A stretch of DNA of 32,072 nucleotides, taken from positions 1 through 32,072 of the forward strand of contig CAZBMF010000015.1 in NCBI GenBank assembly GCA_964492925.1, read 5' to 3'. The position numbers were made by a program, and so were the translations under genes. Below, piece after piece: positions 8,483-18,500 of this stretch. The first letter of the stretch is position 1; each line of letters opens with the position of its first letter. Source of the DNA: VMCP01 sp964492925. GTDB taxonomy: Bacteria; Bacteroidota; Bacteroidia; NS11-12g; UBA955. Below the pieces are notes generated by a model. It saw nothing but the letters and a program-made list of their open reading frames with translations. It did no database searches and was not told the DNA's origin.

Positions 8483-10678
8483 ATGAAAAAAAATCTCATC
8501 GTTTTATTGCTTACCATTTTCTCAATTGGTAAAGCAATTTCGCAAACCCCAAACTTGGTAGTTGATGCGGGTAGTATGTTTCCTTCAAGTTATTCTGGAA
8601 TTTATGTTCACAAAGGTTCTTACAACAATCATCCGTATTGGGTAGGGCCAAAATCTACCGACATCATGGCTATTTTCTGGAATTCAATGTACAACCGTTA
8701 TATTTATTCGAATTCCTCAAGCGATACTAACAATTACCGTTGGGCGAATGCTTATGATAATTGCAGTAGTGCGAATTTGATTCCCAACGCTGGATGGGGA
8801 CAAATTAAAGTGAATATTTATGGACCATCTATTAAATATAGTAGCGTTGTTTTCAAAGAAACAAGTGGCAATGACGGTGCTTTTGATCAACAAATTACGG
8901 TTTCTCACAACAAACTAAAAGGGTATTATTTTGCTGGTAATGTTGGCGATGATTTCGTTTCGGGAAGTAAAGTTACCATTTCAAACCTTGCTGCGGGTTT
9001 AACCGCGAAAATGGTGAAAATGGATGATTCTACATTGGTTTTGTCTCTTACAGGCAAAGCAACTAGCCATGATGTTGATACTAACTTTACCGTGGATTTC
9101 CTAAATGCGGCACTTGCTGGTGGTGGAACAATTGATAGTACTTTTGGTGTTAATACTAAAATCAAATTGAATTTCATCAATGTTTATACCGTTGGTGCAT
9201 CTGGTGCTGACTTTACAACCATTAAAGAAGGTTTGAAAGCATTGAATTCAGATGACATATTAAAGATTTTTGAAGGTGTTTACACAGAAGATTCTCTCAT
9301 GAATGCTTCAAATGCTCAAAACGTTACCATCATGGGTGCTGGTCCGGCAAAAACCATCATTCAAGGTGCTTCTCAGCCTTTTACCAATAACAATGGTGTG
9401 TTTAGATTTACATGTTCTGAGGCGAACATTCACAATTTAACCATTCAAAATGGTCACAGAATGAATACCAATGGTATAAATGGAGGTGCTATTTCTTCTT
9501 ATGGTAAAATTCGTTTGTACAATTGCAGAATCATCAACAACAAAACCACTGGTAAAGCAACTAATGGAGTTTATGGTGGCGCCGTAGCTTGTGTAGACTT
9601 AGAAGCATTCAACTGTGAGTTTTCTGGGAATATTGCCGATAACGAACAAAAATCTGGTCAAATTGGCGGTGGTGCTGGTTATATAAACAACAGCATTCTA
9701 TTAGAAAATTGTACCGTTTCTGGTAACTATTCAAGAACTGATGCAGGTGGATTTATTGCAGGTAACAGTTGGTCTAAATTTATCAATTGCACAATCACAA
9801 ATAACAAAGCAGAAACTGGTAAAGGTGGTGGAATTAGCACGTATGGTAAAAATATCTATGTAAACTCTATTGTATACGGAAATACTGCTGCTAATGGTAA
9901 TGATGTTTATGAAGTAAACGGTCACGTTTACGCAATTTATATGACAAAATGTGTTTTGGGAGATGTTACAACAATGACAGGTTACACTCCGAAAATTGAA
10001 GGTACTTACAGCAAAGTGGATCCAAAATTGGATACATTAAAATTCAATTGTGCTGACACCAGAACTCACGCTTTGTTGGATGGTTCAGTAGCTCTTGATA
10101 GTGGTGTATACGCTGATACAATTCCTGCTTTAGACCAACGTGGTTTCCCAATTTTGGGTTCAAAAGATATTGGAGCTCAAGAATCAATCAACCGTTTGAT
10201 TTTTAATATGTCGCAAGATACCATTTGCGCTGAATCCAAAGATATCATCACTTTAAGCGGTAGCCCTGCAAATGGTGTATTCCAAGGTGAAGGTGTTTCT
10301 GGAAATACTTTCGACGTTTCTAAAGTTAAATCTACTGGCTTTGTGAAAATTACTTACAGTTACAACGCAACTGGTTGTGTTGATCTAGCTACAGTTGATA
10401 GCATTTTTGTGAAGGTTTGTTCTCCAAGTTCAGTGAACGAATTGGCACTTCCTGTAAGTGTTTATCCAAACCCTGTTAAGAATCAATTGGTTGTAAAAAC
10501 GTTGAATAACCAACCAATGACAATTGTTGTAACTTCAGTGTCTGGTTCAGTTATGACAACTCAAATTTCTTCAACTTCATTAACCAATATCGATATGGAG
10601 AAATTCCCTGCAGGAATTTATTTCTTGACGATCACTTCTGGCGGTAAAGTAGCCAACCAAAAAATAATCAAACAGTAA
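8483..10678 (+). CDS. Secreted right-handed beta-helix protein with type A T9SS sorting domain
   Basis: The 731-residue product starts with a clear signal peptide (MKKNLIVLLLTIFSIGKAISQ). Residues about 22-225 form a beta-rich region I do not recognise. From about 235 to 560 there is a parallel beta-helix: repeated short units such as NIHNLTIQNG, IRLYNCRIINN and ILLENCTVSGN, with Gly-Gly-Ala turns. It ends in a choice-of-anchor-Q-like motif (ALLDGSVALDSG, then LDQRGFP and DIGAQE). Residues about 659-731 are a type A sorting domain (VYPNPVKNQLVV, then FPAGIYFLTI and IIKQ), which directs export by T9SS and anchoring or release at the surface. Beta-helix proteins of this kind include polysaccharide lyases and adhesins, but I see no catalytic signature, so the function is open. 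It is flanked by its own promoter-like element and terminator, so it is probably monocistronic. Confidence 0.87.
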   Translation: MKKNLIVLLLTIFSIGKAISQTPNLVVDAGSMFPSSYSGIYVHKGSYNNHPYWVGPKSTDIMAIFWNSMYNRYIYSNSSSDTNNYRWANAYDNCSSANLIPNAGWGQIKVNIYGPSIKYSSVVFKETSGNDGAFDQQITVSHNKLKGYYFAGNVGDDFVSGSKVTISNLAAGLTAKMVKMDDSTLVLSLTGKATSHDVDTNFTVDFLNAALAGGGTIDSTFGVNTKIKLNFINVYTVGASGADFTTIKEGLKALNSDDILKIFEGVYTEDSLMNASNAQNVTIMGAGPAKTIIQGASQPFTNNNGVFRFTCSEANIHNLTIQNGHRMNTNGINGGAISSYGKIRLYNCRIINNKTTGKATNGVYGGAVACVDLEAFNCEFSGNIADNEQKSGQIGGGAGYINNSILLENCTVSGNYSRTDAGGFIAGNSWSKFINCTITNNKAETGKGGGISTYGKNIYVNSIVYGNTAANGNDVYEVNGHVYAIYMTKCVLGDVTTMTGYTPKIEGTYSKVDPKLDTLKFNCADTRTHALLDGSVALDSGVYADTIPALDQRGFPILGSKDIGAQESINRLIFNMSQDTICAESKDIITLSGSPANGVFQGEGVSGNTFDVSKVKSTGFVKITYSYNATGCVDLATVDSIFVKVCSPSSVNELALPVSVYPNPVKNQLVVKTLNNQPMTIVVTSVSGSVMTTQISSTSLTNIDMEKFPAGIYFLTITSGGKVANQKIIKQ

Positions 10679-10705
10679 TTTTTTGATAGTTTAGTTTCTT
10701 AGTGT

Positions 10706-10735
10706 ATAGCCCGGACTTGTCCGGGCTATTTTTTT
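10706..10735 (+). terminator. Intrinsic terminator after the beta-helix gene
   Basis: An 11-bp stem, ATAGCCCGGAC pairing with GTCCGGGCTAT around a central TT, is followed by a run of T. It lies 28 nt after the stop codon. Confidence 0.93.
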
Positions 10736-10850
10736 GTTGTAAAATAAAAAATGATTTTATGCAAAAAAAATAACATACGTTTAATGTAAATACGCAAAAT
10801 AATCCTTGTAAGTTATTGATAAATAAAATAAATTGCGAAACTGCAAAACA

Positions 10851-12569
10851 ATGCGAATAAATAAGTTAACTTTTCATCTGTGTATTTTTCTTTGTTTTAA
10901 TGTTCCAGGAATTAGTTTTGGAGATAATGGAAAAGTTAATATAGATTCGAATTCTTTCGCTTATAAATTAAAACCTAAAATTACAGGTACAATTAATTTT
11001 GGGATTTGGTACAATCAAAAAGGTGGAACAGCACCCAATGCAACTGCAATTCAAAAATTAGATTGGTTTATTCAAGGACAACCAACCATTACAATTGTGA
11101 ATATGAGTTTTCCATTTTCTGGAATCTATTCGAACAATGATTTCAATTATTCCCAACCATTTAATCAATATGGATTGTCGCCAAGCTATAAATGGGTAAC
11201 GGCACATGTGGGATATAGAAATTTAGCATTTGGAAGCTATACTCTTTCAGGGGCTACTTTTTTGGGTGGCGGGGTAGAGTTAAATCCGGGGAAATTCAGA
11301 TTTGCCGCATTTTACGGTCGTTTCAATCGTGCAATTGAAGAAGATACAAATCTGATAAAGAATATGGGTGTTACAATTATTCCGGCATACAAGCGTGTGG
11401 GTTATGGTGTTAAAATTGGGGTTGGAACAGATGTTAATTTCTTTGATATTACTGTAATTAAAATTCAAGACGATACTGCCTCGATTAAACGTCCAACCAT
11501 TAATTTGATATCCCCATCAGATAATTTATTGATTGGAGCGATTAATAAGTTTAAAATTGGCAAATATTTTAAATGGGAATCAGAAGCGGCCTTATCGGTT
11601 TACACGGAAGACCAGCAAGTAAAAGGAAATGAATTGCAAAATATTGTTCCTCAGTTTGCAAAGCCTTTGATTGCTTTAAATTTGAGTACAACTATAAATC
11701 CTGCATACAAATTTCAGTTTGGATTTGGTTCAAAGTACATAGATTTGTCGGCGCAATACGAGTTTATTGGTCCTAATTATCGCTCTTTAGGAATGTATTA
11801 TATTCAAAATGACATTCAACGATATACATTGAATCCGGCAATCAGGCTATGGGGTGGCCGTATCAATTTGAATGGTTCATATGGAGTGCAACAAGACAAT
11901 TTAAGTAAACAAAAGTTGGCCACAACCTATAGGCAGGTACAATCATTAAATTTGTCGTTTTCACCAATCAGTCGTCTAAATTTACAGGCTAATTATTCTA
12001 ATTTTGGGACTACGCAAAATTCGGGTAAAATTCAATTAAACGACAGTATCAGAATTAGTCAAATTAATTCCTCTTACGGTACAACAGTTTCTTTTTTAAT
12101 TCCTGGTAAACGAATTTCCTCAAATTTCACAATAAACTTATCGAAACAAGGAGTGAATGATTTGAATGTGTTGACACAAAAGTTCAGTGAATCAGATGTA
12201 TTGTTAACAACCGTTAATTATGGCATGAATATTACAAAATTAAAATTGAATATGAATACCGGATTTGTGCGTGCCGCAATTATAACATACGCAGGCGAAG
12301 TAGTGAATATGGGTCCTTCTATTTCCGTATCAACATCCCTCAAAAACAATAAAGTCAGGATAAATTTAGGTTCAACTTATCAATCTCGAAGTATTAACGG
12401 AATTTCTGATGGCAGTATTTTAACCATCAGTTCGGGTATGAACGTAACATTATATAAAAAACAACAATTTGGAATAAGATACCAATACACCTTGAATACA
12501 ACCAACACAACTTCAATATACTATCTAACTCAAAATAGATTGGGAATTACTTATGGCTATTCGTTTTAA
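10851..12569 (+). CDS. Outer-membrane beta-barrel protein, first gene of the giant-protein operon
   Basis: The frame can be extended to a TTG at 10833, but the ATG at 10851 puts a signal peptide (MRINKLTFHLCIFLCFNVPG) at the very start and is preferred. The mature protein (about 545 residues) is a long series of amphipathic beta-strands with alternating polar and aromatic residues, and it ends YGYSF, with the C-terminal phenylalanine typical of BAM-inserted barrels. There is no TonB box, no T9SS tail and no family motif I can name. Its stop codon overlaps the start of the next gene by 17 nt, so the barrel and the giant protein are translated from one message. The context suggests a dedicated outer-membrane partner (export channel, anchor or receptor) for the giant protein; that is inference. 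Confidence 0.75.
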   Translation: MRINKLTFHLCIFLCFNVPGISFGDNGKVNIDSNSFAYKLKPKITGTINFGIWYNQKGGTAPNATAIQKLDWFIQGQPTITIVNMSFPFSGIYSNNDFNYSQPFNQYGLSPSYKWVTAHVGYRNLAFGSYTLSGATFLGGGVELNPGKFRFAAFYGRFNRAIEEDTNLIKNMGVTIIPAYKRVGYGVKIGVGTDVNFFDITVIKIQDDTASIKRPTINLISPSDNLLIGAINKFKIGKYFKWESEAALSVYTEDQQVKGNELQNIVPQFAKPLIALNLSTTINPAYKFQFGFGSKYIDLSAQYEFIGPNYRSLGMYYIQNDIQRYTLNPAIRLWGGRINLNGSYGVQQDNLSKQKLATTYRQVQSLNLSFSPISRLNLQANYSNFGTTQNSGKIQLNDSIRISQINSSYGTTVSFLIPGKRISSNFTINLSKQGVNDLNVLTQKFSESDVLLTTVNYGMNITKLKLNMNTGFVRAAIITYAGEVVNMGPSISVSTSLKNNKVRINLGSTYQSRSINGISDGSILTISSGMNVTLYKKQQFGIRYQYTLNTTNTTSIYYLTQNRLGITYGYSF

Positions 12570-15500
12570 ACAATTTTTGTTCTTTTTATTATTGGGGATT
12601 TCGGGCTCTTTAAAATCTCAAGATGTAAGCATCACCATTACCCCGATTCCGCCATTTAGTCCAATGTTGAAATTTTACACTGAACTAACACCCAATCGAC
12701 TTCAAATTACAATTCGAAACAACACGAATCAACTCCTAGATTTGAAGTTTTCGGCTCGTATAACATCAAACAATGGTATTGATATATACTCTAATCCCAA
12801 TTATGTGCCTCCTATACCTTTTACATTAAATCCGTTGGAGACACATTTAATGACGGAAGATGAAATGTCAAAAATTTTGGATAAATCATCTGTACAAGTT
12901 TCTGGGTTTGATATTTTACAAATCATCAATTCAGGAGGTTTGCCAGAGGGAACTTACCGGATTTGCATGACTGCTTATGATTACAACTCTTCTGGACAAA
13001 CGTCTCCTAAAAGTGATCCGGCTGGGTCCTGCAGTTCTCCGGTCGTAATTCAGTATATAGATCCACCGATGATTTCATCCATAAATGGTTACGGGGGATG
13101 TGGTAACCAAATTCCAAATGCATTTTTAACCAATACACTCACAATTAATTGGCTGCCTCCAGGGATGCTGATGCAACAAGGATTAATGGTTGCTCCTAAA
13201 TATAAATTGTTTATTCATGAAGTTGCAACAAATAGAAGAGCCGATGATCAAATTTTTAGTGATCCCAATCCATTTTTGGAAAAAGAAATAACGCCCAATT
13301 TTGCTACATCAACCGTATTGAATGTTGCTTCTGAAGGATTTCGTCCGGGAGTTCAATATATCTTTAGGCTTCAAATTACGGATGAGAATGAAAATGTTAT
13401 TTTCAGAAATAATGGGTATAGTGCTTCCTGTACATTTATTCTTTTAGATAATCAGCATAACGCTGGCGGTAATTCCGGGAATCCTGAAAACACCAGTTTT
13501 TCTTCTCGGATTTTGTATCCTGTTGCTGAAGATACAATTCCTTTTCAAAATTACCCAATCATGGCCTCTATAGGTTCTGCAAATTCAAATGTTGAAAGAA
13601 TCAAAGTATTGGGCACATGTAATGAGCCAAATGTAAATTGGCAATATATTTCAGATACGGTTTTTTATCAATCTCCGAGACCATTTTTGGCAACAAATGA
13701 GTATCGGGTGATGTTCAAAACATTCAATCGTTGGGCATGGTATCGCGGTGAGCAATTCGAATCAAAAGCAACAAGTTTTGTGAGGTTAAGATCTCAAGCA
13801 AGCGAACAAGTTGTTGTTGCTTCTTCAAATATGGTATTTGGGATGGGTAGGCCAGGACTAATTAAAAAAACTCAATTAGATAGTACCCAGAAGAAATTTA
13901 GGATTGATTATATCCCGATGCGTCGGCCTTCAAAAATTTTACCAGATTCAATGGCTGCAATTTCGCGTATTTCTGGATTTGATGAATCTGATAAATTAAT
14001 GATTCGTGAAAAGCTGTTTATTGAAATAGATAAAGACAATCAGTTTTTACAGCCAAAAAGGGTTGCATGGGTGGACATGAATTTCGATTATTTCATTCAA
14101 AATCCTAACATGAATCAAATAATTGAAGACCTTTTTACTGCTAAATCCATCGATATCAATATTCCCAATAATGAACATTATTTTGCTAGAATTGGGTATT
14201 TGTCTGATCCAACTGACACAAATTCAGCTCCATACATTTATAGTCCTGAATTTCATTTGAATGAACCTGCTGACGGTTGTTTGTTTACCCACTACGATGG
14301 CATGAGAGTGGGCGCAAGGGTTTGCATTGGTCTTTTCACGATGAAAATCAAGCAATTAAGCACAAATACAGAACCCTACAATGGGGTAGGAGCGATAAAA
14401 GTCCCGTTTCTTGATCATTCAATTTTGGTAGATTTCAAGGACTTAGTGGTTTCATCAAGTGGGTATGTATTGTTCGGAACAGCTCAAGCGAGGCAGGGCG
14501 ATCATACCAGAAGTTTAGTTCCTCAAAATTTGACTGCCGCTGCTGCCAGAACAATGCTACAAAATGATTCTAATCGTGATAAAATTTTCCGAAGTTCCCG
14601 TCAAAATACAGACGATACAGCCGGTTCTACATTGCCTTATTTGGTAACATCCTGGCAGCATTTGTCCTCCTTTTATATTTGGAAGTTGGTTTTTCATACC
14701 AATCGTGTAGAAATGTTTGCTGGTATTAGTTTACAGCTAACCGGCACACAAAGTGGTGCTTTGGATTTTGTTTCATTTGATAATGCATTGATGCCAAGCT
14801 GTTCCAATATGGGATTAATGAGGTTTGAATTGGTTTCGCAAAATAAACTAGTGTTGCCTGGTTTGGGACATATTCAAGTGAAGCGGGACTTGAATAATAG
14901 GAATCCATATATTCGATTTGATTGTAATTCAGGAATTAGTGACGGAATGATTTATGCGGATTTGGTTCCTGATCCAAGAATGATGAAATTGGCAACCCCT
15001 GGTCCCAATGGAGATACCATTATTACTCCTATAGAATTTGCTGTTGATCGAAATAGAAACATGGTTTTTGAGGCAAGTTTACCAAATTTTATTGTGGCTG
15101 ATTTGGATGATTTTGTGTTCCAAAGTTGTAGTTTGGTTGTTGATCAATCCACTACAATCAATCTTTCGAGAATGACAAACGGTCCAAATGCTAGACCGGT
15201 AACTTGGACAGGCAGACAGGCAAATGATTTGCGGGTTGCTTTACCTATTTGGTTCGGTGGTGGGGGCACAAGGCGGGTTGGTTTTTCACCACCAAACGAT
15301 AACCGTATAATTGTGAATATCTCAACCTTAGACTTAGATGGTGATGCGCCAAGTTTTGAAATATTAAAAACAAATTTAAAATCAATAAGTGATGGCAGAA
15401 AGTGGGGTACTTTTGATTTTGCAATAGACACATTTAAACTATCCATGAATCGCGGTGTTTTGTCGGGTAGTTATTTATCTGGACGATTAAAAACGCCAAT

Positions 15501-18500
15501 TAGTAATGATACGCTAAAAACTAAATACAAGTTATCAATATCTCAGAGTGGAAACCAAACTCGGATTGCAGGAAGTGTGAATTTGGGAAATGGTTTAAAA
15601 TTTGACCCTCTTTATGGTGCATCAATGAGTATTTCCCCTACAAGTTCCATGAGGCTGGAGTTGGTAAACGGGAATATAGATGTATCCTTGAATTTGAATG
15701 GATCAATGTCGATTGAAGCTGGAAAAACAGCGAATAATCCACCTAAAATTGCGCTAGGAATTAATTTCCAAGATATGAGTATTAAGAACTCCACGAACAA
15801 CGCATTTGCTATTGGAACCATTCAATTTTCACAAGCCTCTGCATTTGGATATGGATTTAATCAAATGAGCGACAGAGATGGCAGTGGATTTGAATTAGTA
15901 ACCAGGAATATCCCAAGTGGGAGTGGTGGGAATTCTGAAACGGAATATTTACTCAAAATGACCGGATCATTGGGTTTTCCGGGCTTCGATTTTGGTAAAG
16001 TGGGTGGCACAGCCTTGGTTGGATTTAAACAAACAACTACGGGAGATTTTACTTCAATTCCACCAGAATTGTCAGGATTTAATGTTGATGCAAATATTGG
16101 TCCTGTAAAATTAAGTGGATCAATTATTTCATATGAAAATGATTCAAATTGGGGTACTGGATTTAATGGTCAAGTAGATTGTCAATTTGCATTATGCTCT
16201 GGAAAAATTGGAATCAAAACAAACCTCCGTTTGGGTAACATTCCGTTGGGCGCGAATAAAAGAAATTATTGGTATGCATCCGGTGAACTTACTTTACCAG
16301 TGCCGATTCAAATTGTGCCTAGTATTGCTCAAGTCAATGGTTTAATGATAGGATTGGGTAGCAATATTTTATTTGAAAATCAACAATATAAAGTTAATAA
16401 ATCGCGTGAAGAAAATAGGTTATTTAGAGGAGGGTTAGAACTAACCTCAGTAACACCTGGTCAATTTAAAGCGAAAGGTATACTTTCTGCTAATATGAGT
16501 GCTGGTTGGGGCATCAATTCATTAGGATTTGATGCGGATTTGGCATTATTGGGTTCAGGATATCATGGTTCAGCAAGCAGTGATTATGAATTCAGTGCAA
16601 GAGGTAATTTTACGATTGATATTACAAATTCAAGGATTCATGCACGTGCAACAGCATATATTAATGCTTACGGATTAATTGTGGGTGCTGCTAAGAAAAA
16701 CAGCAATGAAATTGGTGAATTGGATCTACTTTTTGCTTCAAATGATTGGCATATTCACATAGGAAAACCATCTCAGCCGTTATCTGTAAAAGTTTTAGGC
16801 GTGAATTTTGCGTCTTATTTTATGTTGGGAAATGGAATGGAACCTCCAGTATATTCAAACAAATTACTTCAAGCTTTAAACGGACAATTGCCCATGCAGC
16901 CGGTGAATGTTGGAAGTATGGGAATGGGCATTGCTCACGGAGCAAATTTTGATGTGAGTACCGGAGATAAAAAATTTCTAATGTTTTATGGTTCTTTTGC
17001 CATGGGTGCTGGCTACAATATAGCGTTGATTCATTATGACAGAGGTTGCAACAATTCCAATAACATTGGATTGAATGGCTGGTATGCAACCGGAGATGTT
17101 TATGCCTATTTAGATGGTAAAATTGGAATGTATGTTGATGTTTTCTGTTATGAAGGAAATTTAACATTAGCTGAGTTAAGATGCGGAGCAATTTTAATGG
17201 CAGGTACACCAAATCCAACTTGGATTTCAGGGAAGGTTGCAGGAAAGTATAGTGTTTTAGGTGGCTTGGTTAAAGGTAAATTTAATTTCGAATTTACAGT
17301 TGGTGATGTTTGTACACCACCTCCTCCAATTATGGAATCACCGATTGCCAATGTTCAACTTATCGAAGATATTGGTCCAGCGCACAATTCAACCAATATG
17401 TCGCTATCGACAAAACCTTATTGGGCGCATAGATTTAAAAATAATTATGTGATGACAGTAGAAGTTCCTGAGCCAGGTAAATCAACCACCAAAATCAGAA
17501 CCTTTAGGGTTAAACGATCCATTTCTTTTGGGAAGTTGAATTCAAATAATGTGTTGGTTCCTACACAGTATTCTATCAATGAAAATTCGGATGATGATTT
17601 TACTCAAGGTTCAATATCATTGAATCAAGGATATCTTGATGCAAATACCAAATATAGATTGAAAGTAACGGCATGGTTTGAAGAAAAAATCAACAATTTA
17701 TGGGTGAATGCAGTTAAAACAAATGGTAATAGAGTTATAGAAGAAAAAACCATAGAATTTACAACTGTTAAAATTGCGGTTGTTGAACCTTATATGTTGA
17801 GAAATCAATTTCCCCAGAATAATAGAATGTTTGTTTATGGCACAGATATTTCAGCAGGATTTTGGTTTCAGAATAGAATTGGAGGATTGTTTAGCCCTAG
17901 AGCTAAAGCCATGAAAAATTCAGTGTATAATGCAGTATTGGAGTTCCCTCAAGATATGAATGTAAAGTATCTCATGAAGTTTACAGACTTAAATTCTGGT
18001 GAAGTAGCCTACACTCCTTTGAATACGCCAGCGGGCACTGATAATGTTACATTCAATACCAGGAGACTTAGCACCGGGAAATTATTTAAAGTAAATATAT
18101 TAAGGGTATTACAAAACAATGATTTTTATTCAGCTTTTTCAACCCCTAATGGGTCTTTGAGATTTTTTTCAAGTAATACGGTCAATACACAATTGCAAAA
18201 CTCACTTACTATCCCTCAAAATATTGCCGGAAATTCTTACAATGAAAGTATACTTTCAATGAATGGTGATAGTAATTCTATTGAGATATCACGTTATAGA
18301 AAGAGTAACCAAAGTCAACAAAACAACGGAAATGGAATTGAACAATTGATTCAAGGATTAACAAATTCATTTGAAGATGAAATGTATACTACTTATTTTG
18401 GTACAAGTAAATTTACAAGTTTCGAAGATAAGTGTAGGGCTGCTTTTGTAAATAATCAATCGCATTTTAATTTGGTTACTTCTGCAGGCTTTTTCACAGC

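Noticed and set aside
10833..10850. TTG start for the barrel gene
   Set aside because: The ATG at 10851 directly precedes the signal peptide; the added six residues bring nothing.
15144..15446. Overlapping minus-strand frames inside the giant gene
   Set aside because: They lack signal peptides, promoters and protein-like conserved motifs, and lie opposite a continuous well-supported frame; the same applies to the other antisense frames in large genes.
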